DNA of 64,000 bases from Flavobacteriales bacterium (GCA_018883325.1 VEQH01000015.1:1-64000); one strand, 5' to 3'. Positions 37,583 through 46,719 are shown, numbered from the stretch's first letter. The notes: generated from the letters alone by a model not told the origin. Made by a program: numbers and translations.

Positions 37583-37614
37583 TTTGTGTAAGTTGAATAA
37601 AAATTGTACTTTTG
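37583..37614 (+). promoter_or_regulatory. Consensus Bacteroidota promoter
   Basis: TTTG (37583-37586), a 20-base spacer and TACTTTTG (37607-37614) give a full -33/-7 match. The ATG at 37635 lies about 15 bases after the expected start of transcription. It drives the GT5-like gene, probably with the DUF4270 gene and glmS. Confidence 0.75.
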
Positions 37615-37634
37615 CACCCTTACAAACAAAATTA

Positions 37635-38456
37635 ATGGAGAAGAAAAAAGTCCTTTTTATATCTCAAGAAATTTTTCCTTTTTTACCAAAATCAGAAATT
37701 TCATCCACTTCAAGAAGATTACCACAGGTAGTTCAAGAGGCGGGAAAAGAAATACGTGTTTTTACTCCACGTTTCGGAGCAATCAATGAACGTAGACATC
37801 AATTACACGAAGTAATTCGATTATCAGGTTTGAATATAAGTATTGACGATCAGGATCATCCTTTAATTATTAAGGTTGCTTCTGTTTCTTCAGCTAGAAT
37901 GCAAGTATACTTCATTGATAACGACGATTACTTTAAAAGAAAAACAACTGTTCAAGACGAAAAGGGAAACTACTTTGCTGACAATGATGAAAGAGCAATG
38001 TTCTTCTGTCATGGCGTTTTAGAAACCGTAAAAAAACTTGGATGGCAACCAGATGTTATTCATTGTCACGGTTGGTTGACTGGAATTATGGCTTTGTACA
38101 TCAAACATGTATTCAATAAAGATCCGCATTTCAAAGACACGAAAGTTGTTTACAGTTTTTACAATGACAGTTTCGATGTGCCGTGGAATGAACGTTTTTT
38201 CGAAAAGTTAAAACATGACAACATGCCTGCGGAAATTGTTGAACAACTTAAAGACACAAGCTTTTTAAATATTACAAAGGTGATAGCAGAAAACTGTGAT
38301 GGTGTAAATATTGCCGTAGAAAACTTAAATCCTGAGTTGCGTACAATATTTGACCAAGTTGATTGTTTAAAGCAAGAGTATATTTCTGAAGAACATCAAG
38401 GTAAAGAGTTATCTGCCTTTTTTGACAAAGTAATTGAAGCAAGTATATTAGCTTAG
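37635..38456 (+). CDS. Glycogen/starch-synthase-like N-terminal (GT5) domain protein, degenerate
   Basis: The 273-aa protein resembles only the first Rossmann half of glycogen synthase: KVLFISQEIFPFLPKSE, RVFTPRFGAINERRH, PDVIHCHGWLTGIMALYIK. The ADP-glucose-binding KxGGL motif after the first strand is absent (KSEISSTSRRLP in its place), and the C-terminal GT1 half is missing altogether. It is therefore unlikely to make glycogen. The ATG at 37635 lies just behind a consensus promoter; the longer frame from 37539 covers the promoter and is rejected. A DUF4270 lipoprotein gene and glmS follow (11- and 3-bp gaps), an arrangement I associate with Bacteroidota generally. Confidence 0.85.
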   Translation: MEKKKVLFISQEIFPFLPKSEISSTSRRLPQVVQEAGKEIRVFTPRFGAINERRHQLHEVIRLSGLNISIDDQDHPLIIKVASVSSARMQVYFIDNDDYFKRKTTVQDEKGNYFADNDERAMFFCHGVLETVKKLGWQPDVIHCHGWLTGIMALYIKHVFNKDPHFKDTKVVYSFYNDSFDVPWNERFFEKLKHDNMPAEIVEQLKDTSFLNITKVIAENCDGVNIAVENLNPELRTIFDQVDCLKQEYISEEHQGKELSAFFDKVIEASILA

Positions 38457-38467
38457 TCTATCCAAGA

Positions 38468-39751
38468 ATGAAAATATTGTATCCTTTTTTTGTAACGGTT
38501 TTTGTAAGTGCGTTCTTATTTTCCTGCACTAAAAATAAAACTTTAGGCAAAGACGTAATCGACCCTTCCTCGTATTTAAACGGGGTAACAGTCGACACCT
38601 TTGATTTAATAACCTATACAATTGCGGAGGATAGTAGCATTACAGATAATGCATCAAATGTTGTTCTTGGAAGTTACATCGACCCAAAATTTGGCGAATT
38701 TGACGCTTCATTTTATTCCCAAGTTCGATTAGGAGGTTTAAGCCCAGACTTTGGAAATCCTTCCTCAATAAAAATTGACTCGTTCGTTTTAGCATTGAAA
38801 TACGTTGGATATTACGGTGATTTATCTGCACAAACATTTGAAGTTTATGAGTTGGATGATACCTTGAATTTGAATTCAACCTATTATTCATTCACGACCA
38901 AAAATGTTAAAAGCACGAATTGGGTACCGTCAGGAAAAGGAACTATTTCACCGAAACCTTTAACAAAAACAGTTATTGGTGACGACACAGTGGATGCACA
39001 ATTGAGAATTCCATTAGATACGAATATTGCACGCAATTTCATAGAGGAAGCGACGAGTGGAAGTTCAACTTTCACTTCAAACGACGACTTTTTAAACTAT
39101 TTTAAAGGAATAAAAGTTAAAACAAACAATCTAAGTCAATCAACAGGTCAAGGTGCGATATTCTATTTCAACATCACCGACGCAGCTTCAAAAATGACCA
39201 TTTATTTTACGCAAGGAAACGCTCAAAAAACATTTGACTTTGTAATAAACTCTGATTGTGCTGACTTTACAAATGTTCAAATTTCTAATAGTGGTAAGCC
39301 AATTGATTTAGTGTTACAAGATAGCACAAAAGGTTTAACCGAATTTTATGCACAAGCGTTTAAACATCGTGCAATTGTAAAAATTAAAAACATAGAAAAC
39401 CTTCCAAAAAATTTAGTGATTCATAGAGCAGATTTAACTTTACCTGTCCAATACCAAACAGGTTATCGTTACAAACCTGGTTCAAGTGTATCAATCGCAA
39501 CAAAATTAAAATCAACAGATGTGAATTATACAAGTCTTGGCATACTTGGAGAATTTAATGAGGCTAAAAAATATTTCTCAATAAATCTTCGAACTTATGT
39601 TCAAGCACTTGTTAATAAAGAGATAGAAAATAATGGTGTTGTTGTATCTCCACGTTTTTTTATAAATTCGTCGGAGCGAATTATTTTTAACGGAAAAAAT
39701 ACAACAAATAAGACCAAACCTAAATTAATATTAACGTATACAACCTACTAA
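38468..39751 (+). CDS. DUF4270 family lipoprotein
   Basis: The 427-aa protein has a lipoprotein signal with Cys20 in FLFSC and then the DUF4270 layout: LGKDVIDPSSYLNG, a threonine/serine-rich stretch, VVLGSYIDPKFGEFDASFYSQ, and a C-terminal part with FINSSERIIFNG, KPKLILTYTTY. Function is unknown; members are exported envelope proteins confined to Bacteroidota. It lies between the GT5-like gene and glmS with gaps of 11 and 3 bp, so all three are one transcript. Confidence 0.9.
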   Translation: MKILYPFFVTVFVSAFLFSCTKNKTLGKDVIDPSSYLNGVTVDTFDLITYTIAEDSSITDNASNVVLGSYIDPKFGEFDASFYSQVRLGGLSPDFGNPSSIKIDSFVLALKYVGYYGDLSAQTFEVYELDDTLNLNSTYYSFTTKNVKSTNWVPSGKGTISPKPLTKTVIGDDTVDAQLRIPLDTNIARNFIEEATSGSSTFTSNDDFLNYFKGIKVKTNNLSQSTGQGAIFYFNITDAASKMTIYFTQGNAQKTFDFVINSDCADFTNVQISNSGKPIDLVLQDSTKGLTEFYAQAFKHRAIVKIKNIENLPKNLVIHRADLTLPVQYQTGYRYKPGSSVSIATKLKSTDVNYTSLGILGEFNEAKKYFSINLRTYVQALVNKEIENNGVVVSPRFFINSSERIIFNGKNTTNKTKPKLILTYTTY

Positions 39752-39754
39752 ATT

Positions 39755-41599
39755 ATGTGTGGAATAGTAGCTTACATTGGTAAAAAACAAGCTTTTCCTA
39801 TTGTTTTGAAAGGACTTAAAAGATTAGAATACAGAGGTTATGATAGTGCAGGTATTGCAGTATTGAATGGCGGAGCATTGAATATGTTCAAACGTTCGGG
39901 CAAAGTTGCGAATTTAGAAGCTTATGCTATGGAGCATAACACAGAGGGTCATGCAGCAATTGGTCATACACGTTGGGCAACTCACGGACTTCCAAACGAT
40001 ATCAATGCGCATCCTCATTTTTCAAATGACGAGTCAATTGCGGTAATTCACAATGGAATTATTGAGAATTATGATACACTTAAAAAAGAATTAATTGCTC
40101 ATGGTTATGTTTTCAAAAGTGAAACTGACACTGAGGTTTTAGTTCATTTGATTGATGATATTCGTAAAAATGAAAACCTATCAATTGCTGAAGCAGTTAG
40201 AAGAGCACTTCACCATGTTGAAGGAGCTTATGCGATTGTTGTGATTTCAAAAGACAATCCCAATCAATTAGTTGCAGCAAGAAAAAGTAGTCCATTAGTT
40301 GTTGGAATTGGAAATGAAGGAGATTTCTTCTTGGCTTCTGATGCAACTCCAATTATTGAATATACAAAACGTGTTGTTTACTTAAACGACGAAGAAATAG
40401 CTGTTGTAGATTTGAATGAAGGTTTACGTATTTTCAATATTGGAAATCAAGAAAAAACTCCATTTATTCAAAAACTAGAAATGGAATTAGAAGCCTTAGA
40501 AAAAGGTGGATATGAGCATTTTATGTTGAAAGAAATTCACGAACAACCGCGTTCAATTCAAGATTGCTTACGTGGGCGAGTTAATACCAATGAAGGTTGG
40601 GTTGCTTTACGCGGACTATTAGATTACGAAAAGAAAATGATTCAAGCAAAACGTTTAATCATTGTGGCTTGTGGTACTTCTTGGCACGCAGCTTTAGTAG
40701 GAGAATATTTAATTGAAGACTTAGCTCGCATCAATGTTGAGGTTGAATACGCAAGTGAATTCAGGTATAGAAATCCAATTATTGATGAAAATGATGTGGT
40801 GATTGCTATTTCACAATCGGGTGAAACTGCTGATACACTTGCTGCATTGGAATTAGCAAAATCAAAAGGTGCAACCATTTTAGGTATTTGTAACGTTGTA
40901 GGTTCATCAATCTCACGTGTTACAGATGCAGGTTGTTACACACACGCTGGACCAGAAATTGGTGTTGCTTCAACAAAAGCATTTACGGCGCAAGTAACAG
41001 TACTAACGTTAATGGCATTGTCATTAGCTCACAAAAAAGGAACAATCAGCGAATCAGCATTTCATTCTTTGTTAACAGAAATTGAAAGTGTTCCAGATAA
41101 AGTTAAAGAAGTTTTAAAAACAAATTCAATCATTGAAAAAATTGCAGCTGAATATGCAGAGGCACCAAACGCTTTATATTTAGGTCGTGGTAGTTCTTTC
41201 CCTGTTGCTTTAGAAGGTGCATTGAAATTGAAAGAAATTTCCTACATACACGCTGAGGGTTATCCTGCTGCGGAAATGAAACACGGACCAATCGCATTGA
41301 TTGATGAAAACATGCCTGTTTTTGTTATTGCAACACAAGGTAACTCTTACGAAAAAGTGGTTTCAAACATTCAAGAGGTGAAAGCTAGAAAAGGTAAAAT
41401 CATTGCAATCGTAACTGAAGGCGATGTGAATGTGAAAGAAATGGCTGATCACGTAATTGAAATTCCAGAAACTCACGAATACCTTGTTCCTTTATTGGCA
41501 ACAATTCCTTTACAATTACTTTCTTATCACATTGCGTTAATGAGAGGTTGTAACGTTGACCAACCAAGAAACTTGGCGAAATCTGTAACTGTTGAATAA
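39755..41599 (+). CDS. glmS: Glutamine-fructose-6-phosphate aminotransferase (GlmS)
   Basis: GlmS makes glucosamine-6-phosphate for peptidoglycan and LPS. The 614-aa protein has the N-terminal nucleophile Cys2 (MCGIVAYIGKKQA), GHTRWATHG, HNGIIENY, and two SIS domains (CGTSWHAALVGEY, ISQSGETADTL, LGRGSSFPVALEGALKLKE). The C-terminus ends LAKSVTVE as in the family. No glmS ribozyme can fit, as the gap to the previous gene is 3 bp. A strong terminator follows. Confidence 0.98.
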   Translation: MCGIVAYIGKKQAFPIVLKGLKRLEYRGYDSAGIAVLNGGALNMFKRSGKVANLEAYAMEHNTEGHAAIGHTRWATHGLPNDINAHPHFSNDESIAVIHNGIIENYDTLKKELIAHGYVFKSETDTEVLVHLIDDIRKNENLSIAEAVRRALHHVEGAYAIVVISKDNPNQLVAARKSSPLVVGIGNEGDFFLASDATPIIEYTKRVVYLNDEEIAVVDLNEGLRIFNIGNQEKTPFIQKLEMELEALEKGGYEHFMLKEIHEQPRSIQDCLRGRVNTNEGWVALRGLLDYEKKMIQAKRLIIVACGTSWHAALVGEYLIEDLARINVEVEYASEFRYRNPIIDENDVVIAISQSGETADTLAALELAKSKGATILGICNVVGSSISRVTDAGCYTHAGPEIGVASTKAFTAQVTVLTLMALSLAHKKGTISESAFHSLLTEIESVPDKVKEVLKTNSIIEKIAAEYAEAPNALYLGRGSSFPVALEGALKLKEISYIHAEGYPAAEMKHGPIALIDENMPVFVIATQGNSYEKVVSNIQEVKARKGKIIAIVTEGDVNVKEMADHVIEIPETHEYLVPLLATIPLQLLSYHIALMRGCNVDQPRNLAKSVTVE

Positions 41600-41621
41600 G
41601 CTTAGTTTTATTATAGAATTG

Positions 41622-41653
41622 AAAAATCACCACTATTTGTTGGTGATTTTTTT
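41622..41653 (+). terminator. Rho-independent terminator of the glmS operon
   Basis: AAAAATCACCA (41622-41632) and TGGTGATTTTT (41641-41651) form an 11-bp perfect stem with an 8-base loop and run into T residues. Confidence 0.9.
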
Positions 41654-41820
41654 GTTTAAAAGAGTTTAAATAAAATCATATTTAAGAATAATCATATTCT
41701 GGCAATAAGTAAAACATCAAGTTTTTTGGTTTAAGATAAAATAGAAAACTATCATTTTTATAGGAATCAATATTAAGTGTTAAAAGCAACTTTGATTACA
41801 TTCACAAAATAGATATACCC

Positions 41821-41828
41821 TACATTTG
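41821..41828 (+). promoter_or_regulatory. -7 element before cydA
   Basis: TACATTTG matches TAnnTTTG and lies 14 bp before the cydA ATG. No -33 box at the usual distance is convincing, which could mean an activator-dependent promoter. I looked for a clear FNR-type palindrome in the 190 bp upstream and did not find one. Confidence 0.45.
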
Positions 41829-41842
41829 ACAAAATTAATAAA

Positions 41843-43204
41843 ATGGAAACTGAAATTTTAGCCCGAATACAATTTGCTTTTACTGTTGGGTTTCATTACA
41901 TCTATCCACCTTTGAGTATAGGTTTGGGTTTAATCTTGGTATTATTCGAAAGTTTATACCTTAAAACAAAAAATGAAGATTACCATCAATTAGCAAGGTT
42001 TTGGACTAAAATATTTGCTATAACATTTGGAATAGGCGTTGCAACAGGAATTGTTATGGAATTTGAATTCGGTACAAATTGGGCAACTTATTCTAGATTT
42101 GTTGGAGACATTTTTGGAAGTGCATTAGCAGCAGAGGGAATTTTTGCTTTTGCTTTAGAAAGTGGGTTTTTAGGAATTTTGCTTTTTGGATGGAATCGTG
42201 TTCCTAAATGGGTACATTTAGTTTCAACAATCGGAGTGTTTTTAGGTTCAATGTTTTCTGCTGTTTGGATTGTGGTAGCAAATAGTTGGCAACAAACACC
42301 CGCTGGATTTCATATTGTTGGAAAAGGATTTTCTGCAAGAGCAGAAATAACTGATTTTTGGCAAATGGTTTTTAATCCTTCTAGTGTTGATAGATTAACT
42401 CACACTTGGATTGGCGCATTTTTAGCGGGTTCATTCTTGGTTTTAAGTGTTCATGCCTATTATATTTTAAAAGGTAAACATCTCGATATTTCTAAGAAAG
42501 CATTTAAAATTGCGCTCTTTGTTGCAACATTTTTTTCCTTAGCTCAACTTTTCACTGGTCACAAATCAGCAGATGGGGTTGCCAAAAATCAACCAGCAAA
42601 ATTAGCAGCAATGGAAGGACATTATGTTAAAAATGCTCCCGCTGATTTGTATTTGTTTGGATGGGTTAATCAAAACACACAAAAAGTTAATGGACTTAGA
42701 ATAAAGGGTGGATTGTCGTTTTTAGTTCATCAAGATTTTAATAAGAAAATTATCGGATTAAATCATTTTCCTAAAGACGAACAACCATCACAAGTAAATG
42801 CTGTTTTTCAATTTTATCACTTAATGGTACTCATAGGAATGACATTAATTGGTTTGACTGTATTATCCTTATTCTATCTTGTTAAAGGAAATCTCTATGA
42901 AAAAAAATGGTTGTTAAGGATTTTTGTTTTTTCAGCAATTCTTCCTCAATTAGCAAATCAATTTGGATGGTTTACAGCAGAAATGGGTCGACAACCTTGG
43001 GTCGTTTACGGACTTTTGAGAACAGATCAGGCCTTCTCACAAGCTGTTTCAGCGAATCAAATATTGTTTTCGTTAATCTTGTTTTTCTTTGTTTATCTTT
43101 TATTGTTTTTATTGTTTATTTATATGTTGAACAAAAAGATTAAACATGGAATTTCAGATTTAGAAGATAAATCAAAATTGAGTCTAAACGCAAAATATGA
43201 ATAG
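41843..43204 (+). CDS. cydA: Cytochrome bd oxidase subunit I (CydA)
   Basis: CydA binds the haems of a quinol oxidase that reduces oxygen at low concentration. The 453-aa protein has haem ligand H18 (FAFTVGFHYIYPPLSIGLG), the THTWIGAF segment, HKSADGVAKNQPAKLAAMEGH before the Q-loop, and the diagnostic GRQPWVVYGLLRT. It is of the short Q-loop type. cydB follows after 3 bp. No CydX-like small frame is seen after cydB. Confidence 0.95.
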   Translation: METEILARIQFAFTVGFHYIYPPLSIGLGLILVLFESLYLKTKNEDYHQLARFWTKIFAITFGIGVATGIVMEFEFGTNWATYSRFVGDIFGSALAAEGIFAFALESGFLGILLFGWNRVPKWVHLVSTIGVFLGSMFSAVWIVVANSWQQTPAGFHIVGKGFSARAEITDFWQMVFNPSSVDRLTHTWIGAFLAGSFLVLSVHAYYILKGKHLDISKKAFKIALFVATFFSLAQLFTGHKSADGVAKNQPAKLAAMEGHYVKNAPADLYLFGWVNQNTQKVNGLRIKGGLSFLVHQDFNKKIIGLNHFPKDEQPSQVNAVFQFYHLMVLIGMTLIGLTVLSLFYLVKGNLYEKKWLLRIFVFSAILPQLANQFGWFTAEMGRQPWVVYGLLRTDQAFSQAVSANQILFSLILFFFVYLLLFLLFIYMLNKKIKHGISDLEDKSKLSLNAKYE

Positions 43205-43207
43205 TTT

Positions 43208-44245
43208 ATGGAAACTTTATTAGGATTAGATTACCCAACTTTGTGGTTTTTAGTTGTAGGTGGATTATTTGCTGGATATGCAATTTTAGATGGTTTTGAC
43301 TTTGGGGCTGGTGCTTGGCATTTGTTTTTAAAAAAAGAAGAAAGTAGAAGAATTGCCTTAAATGCGATTGGTCCAGTTTGGGATGGAAATGAAGTTTGGT
43401 TAGTAATTGGTGGAGGAGCTTTATTTGCAGGTTTTCCAATTATGTATGCAACATTCTTTTCTTCAATGTATATTCCATTTATGCTTTTTTTGGTTTTTAT
43501 TATTTTTAGAGCTATTTCAATCGAATTTAGAAGTAAAGAAAAAATGCTTTGGTGGAGAAAAATGTGGGATATATCTTATAGTGTTTCCAGTATAGCGCTT
43601 GCATTTCTTCTGGGAGTTGTTTTAGGAAATGTCCTACAAGGAATTGCAATTGGCGAAAAATTAACGTATTCCGGAAGTGGTTTCTTTGAATTTTTAAACC
43701 CCTTTGCTCTTTTAGTTGGTTTCACATCATTGTTCTTATTTATGACACATGGAGCTATTTATCTTATTTTAAAAACGGAGGGTAGATTATTTGCTAAAAT
43801 GACAAAGCTATTAAAGAAAAGTTATTTCTTATTTCTACTTTTTTTTATACTAATGTCTGTTTACACTTTTGTTTTTATACCTCACTTAGCAGCAATTTTT
43901 AAATCTAAACTCTATTTGATAATTGTTCCAATTTTGACAATCTTAAGTATTGCAAACGTACCAAGACTTACGAATAAACATGCTTATGGGTGGGCTTTTT
44001 TCTTTTCTTCTCTGACCATCGCACTTTTAATGGTTCTTGTTGCTTTTGGTTTATATCCTAATTTATTGTATTCAACAATAGACCAAAAATATTCATTGAC
44101 AATTTACAATTCTGCAGCTTCAATTAAATCCCTAAAAATAATGATGATTATTGTTGCAATTGGTACACCTTTAGTTTTGGGATATACCATATTTGTTTAC
44201 AAAACGTTTAGTGGTAAGGTTAAATTAGATGAAACGAGTTATTAA
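43208..44245 (+). CDS. cydB: Cytochrome bd oxidase subunit II (CydB)
   Basis: The 345-aa membrane protein has the CydB N-terminus (YAILDGFDFGAGAWHLF, NAIGPVWDGNEVWLV, GGALFAGFPIMYA) and eight or nine hydrophobic segments. It pairs with CydA, encoded 3 bp upstream. Length is typical. Confidence 0.95.
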   Translation: METLLGLDYPTLWFLVVGGLFAGYAILDGFDFGAGAWHLFLKKEESRRIALNAIGPVWDGNEVWLVIGGGALFAGFPIMYATFFSSMYIPFMLFLVFIIFRAISIEFRSKEKMLWWRKMWDISYSVSSIALAFLLGVVLGNVLQGIAIGEKLTYSGSGFFEFLNPFALLVGFTSLFLFMTHGAIYLILKTEGRLFAKMTKLLKKSYFLFLLFFILMSVYTFVFIPHLAAIFKSKLYLIIVPILTILSIANVPRLTNKHAYGWAFFFSSLTIALLMVLVAFGLYPNLLYSTIDQKYSLTIYNSAASIKSLKIMMIIVAIGTPLVLGYTIFVYKTFSGKVKLDETSY

Positions 44246-44359
44246 TAATTTCTAATTTCAATTTTGCAGTCGTCAAAAAAGTACCCTTTAATTTTTCTCT
44301 TATGAAACTTATGTGACTTTTAGTTTTTTATTTAAACCATACTTTTAATAAAAAAAGTA

Positions 44360-45817
44360 ATGTCAAAAGTCGTAGTTTTAGGAGCAGGTATTTCAGGTCA
44401 TGTTGCAGCTTCACATCTTAGAAGAAAATTAGGAAAAAATCATGAAGTACTTGTTGTTTCTCCTAATTCTAATTATCAATGGGTACCTTCTAATATTTGG
44501 GTTGGTATAGGAAGAATGAAATCTTCATCGGTTTTATTTCCATTAAAACCTTTATATCAAAGAAAAAATATTGGCTATTTACAGTCTAAAGTAATTCAAT
44601 TTCATCCAGAAGGAGATTTGGAAATAAATAAACCTTTTGTCCTTGTTGAAAGTGTAGAAGAATCATCTAAAGGAAAACTGGAGAAAATTACATACGATTA
44701 TTTGATTAATGCAACGGGGCCAAAATTAAATTTTGAAGCTACAGAAGGTTTATATCCAGGAAAAAATAAAACATTTTCAGTTTGCACTTACAATCATGCA
44801 GATCATGCTTGGGAAAATCTTTTGAAGTTAATTGGTGAAATGAAAAATGGTAAAAATGTATCAATTCTTATTGGTACAGGTCATTCAAAAGCAACTTGTC
44901 AAGGTGCAGCATTTGAATATATTTTAAATGTTGAACAGGAACTTAGAAGACACAAAGTCAGAGATAAAGCAACAATAACTTGGATTTCAAATGAAAATGA
45001 ATTAGGAGATTTTGGTATGGATGGAATGTTGTTAAGTTATGGCGGAAAACAAATAAGATCTAGTGAAATGGTCGAAATGGTTTTTTCTGAGCGTTCAATT
45101 AAATGGATTGTTGGAGCTGGTGTTTATAAAATTGAAGATGGAGTTGCCTATTATGAAAATTTAGCTGGTGAATACAAAACAGAATTTTTTGATTTTGCAA
45201 TGTTAATACCTTCCTTTTCTGGACATGGATTTAAAGCTTACAATAAACTTAATATTGAAATAACCGAACAACTTTTTAATGGTTTTATGCTGGTTGATGC
45301 AGATTACACTTCTAAACCTTACGAACAATGGAAAGTAACAGATTGGCCTGAAACATATCAAAACCCAAATTTCTCAAATATTTTTGCTCCAGGAATTGCT
45401 TTTGCACCTCCTCATTCTATTTCAAAACCTAGAATAAGCCCAAATGGAAGAGAAATTTTTCCAACACCACCACGAACTGGAATGCCTTCAGGAATTAGTG
45501 CAAAACTTGTTGCTGATAACATAATCGATTTGATAAATGATCCTAAAACAACCTTAAAACATAAGGGCTCTCTCGGTAACATGGGAGCTGCATGTATTGC
45601 CTCAGCTGGATATGGTTTGATGGAAGGAAGTGGAATAAGTATCACAACTTTTCCTATTGTGCCCGATTTTGAAAAATATCCAACAACCCATGGAAGATCT
45701 ATCAAGAAAACATTTGGTGAGATTGGTCTTGCGGGGCATTGGTTAAAATTAGCACTTCACCATGCCTTTTTATATAAAGCTAAAATGCGTCCATTTTGGT
45801 GGTTAATTCCTGAATAA
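44360..45817 (+). CDS. Sulfide:quinone oxidoreductase-like flavoprotein
   Basis: The 485-aa protein is an FAD-dependent pyridine-nucleotide-disulfide-type enzyme (VVLGAGISGHVAA at the start, YLINATGP). It has three well-placed cysteines like those of sulfide:quinone oxidoreductase: C142 (FSVCTYNHADHAW), C180 (GTGHSKATCQGAAFEY) and C412 (NMGAACIASAGYG). The C-terminal helices (LKLALHHAFLYKAKMRPFWW) suit membrane attachment at the quinone site. Sulfide oxidation feeding electrons to quinone is the expected role. The position behind cydAB fits, because bd oxidases tolerate sulfide. Substrate is inferred from the cysteine pattern and family. Confidence 0.82.
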   Translation: MSKVVVLGAGISGHVAASHLRRKLGKNHEVLVVSPNSNYQWVPSNIWVGIGRMKSSSVLFPLKPLYQRKNIGYLQSKVIQFHPEGDLEINKPFVLVESVEESSKGKLEKITYDYLINATGPKLNFEATEGLYPGKNKTFSVCTYNHADHAWENLLKLIGEMKNGKNVSILIGTGHSKATCQGAAFEYILNVEQELRRHKVRDKATITWISNENELGDFGMDGMLLSYGGKQIRSSEMVEMVFSERSIKWIVGAGVYKIEDGVAYYENLAGEYKTEFFDFAMLIPSFSGHGFKAYNKLNIEITEQLFNGFMLVDADYTSKPYEQWKVTDWPETYQNPNFSNIFAPGIAFAPPHSISKPRISPNGREIFPTPPRTGMPSGISAKLVADNIIDLINDPKTTLKHKGSLGNMGAACIASAGYGLMEGSGISITTFPIVPDFEKYPTTHGRSIKKTFGEIGLAGHWLKLALHHAFLYKAKMRPFWWLIPE

Positions 45818-45837
45818 ATCTTTTTAAATCAACTTCT

Positions 45838-45972
45838 ATGCAAACTAAATTCTCTCGTACCCAAAAATTCTTTATGATGAATCCGTTTATTCAATTTGTT
45901 AGATTCATTATTCTGAGTATAAAAATTCTAATCATCGTTGCTGGAGGTCATGGTGGAACTAGAAGGGTTTAA
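45838..45972 (+). CDS. Small membrane protein ending in an AGGHGGTR motif
   Basis: A 44-codon frame starts 20 bp after the SQR-like gene. It has a positively charged start, one membrane segment (FVRFIILSIKILIIV) and the striking end AGGHGGTRRV. The bases around the ATG and the downstream lipoprotein spacing fit a real gene. The frame of the following gene would have to start inside it if its longer version were used, which also argues that this ORF occupies 45838-45972. Function unknown; an accessory subunit of the upstream quinone-linked enzyme is one idea. Confidence 0.55.
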   Translation: MQTKFSRTQKFFMMNPFIQFVRFIILSIKILIIVAGGHGGTRRV

Positions 45973-45991
45973 AATAACAAAAACTTTTATC

Positions 45992-46522
45992 ATGAAAACT
46001 TTAATCTACTTTCTGTTCTTTTCAATATTCTTTTCTTCATGTTCCAAAATGGATAGTTTGACTAAATTTCATTTGAAAATCACGGAATCTACTTCCATTC
46101 CAGCGATGCTTAACATAAATCTCCCATTTGAAATTTACACACCTAACATTGAAACAAATATTGTAAAAGAGTTAGAAGTAAGAAACAGTCACAAAGACAG
46201 AGTAGAAAGTATTCATCTCAGCATTTTGGAGCTAACAATTACAAATCCTTCTAACGGTACTTTTGATTTTTTGAAATCGATTGAAATCGTTTTAACTGCC
46301 GATGGAATGAGCGATATTCTGATTGCTCACAAAGAAAATATTAAAGACAATATCGGATCTAAAATAACCTTAGATGTAGAGGATGTAGAATTGAAAAATT
46401 ATATTCTAAAGGATTTTGTTAAGATAAAAATTAAAGTAGTAACTGATAAAATTACTACTCAAAAATACGACGTTGAACTATTTACTGATTTTTTTGTAGA
46501 TGCTAAAATACTTGGAGTTTAA
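45992..46522 (+). CDS. Small lipoprotein, LEA/DUF-like, function unknown
   Basis: I choose the ATG at 45992, where a lipoprotein signal starts (MKTLIYFLFFSIFFSSC, Cys17). The mature part, about 160 residues, is beta-rich: FHLKITESTSIPAML, EIYTPNIETN, LELTITNPSNGTFDFLKSIE. This pattern recalls the immunoglobulin-like fold of small Bacteroidota lipoproteins, but no family is certain. It lies 19 bp after the small membrane-protein gene and is followed by another tiny frame. Confidence 0.75.
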   Translation: MKTLIYFLFFSIFFSSCSKMDSLTKFHLKITESTSIPAMLNINLPFEIYTPNIETNIVKELEVRNSHKDRVESIHLSILELTITNPSNGTFDFLKSIEIVLTADGMSDILIAHKENIKDNIGSKITLDVEDVELKNYILKDFVKIKIKVVTDKITTQKYDVELFTDFFVDAKILGV

Positions 46523-46537
46523 CCATAATTCAATCTT

Positions 46538-46654
46538 ATGAACACTGTCATTTTCACCATTGTCATGCTCCACCTTTTAGTAGGGTTTGGTTATTTTATT
46601 TACAAAATTGAATTTCAAAAAAAAGATAAAAACAAAAAAAATGATTCAAAGTAA
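46538..46654 (+). CDS. 38-aa single-pass membrane protein
   Basis: The frame begins 15 bp after the lipoprotein stop. It has one hydrophobic segment (VIFTIVMLHLLVGFGYFIY) and a very basic tail (KKDKNKKNDSK). The clean N-out/C-in charge distribution and tight spacing make a real small gene plausible. Function is unknown. Confidence 0.5.
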   Translation: MNTVIFTIVMLHLLVGFGYFIYKIEFQKKDKNKKNDSK

Positions 46655-46719
46655 ATCTCTAAAATTTAAGTTGTTTTTTGTTTTTAAATCAAATTAAACT
46701 TTTCATTAACTTTCATCAG

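Noticed and set aside
37635-38456. Functional glycogen synthase completing the glucan pathway
   Set aside because: The C-terminal GT1 half is absent and the KxGGL motif is replaced, so glucosyl transfer is unlikely.
39700-39755. glmS ribozyme upstream of glmS
   Set aside because: Only 3 bp separate glmS from the previous gene, and no ribozyme-like sequence lies in the coding region before it.
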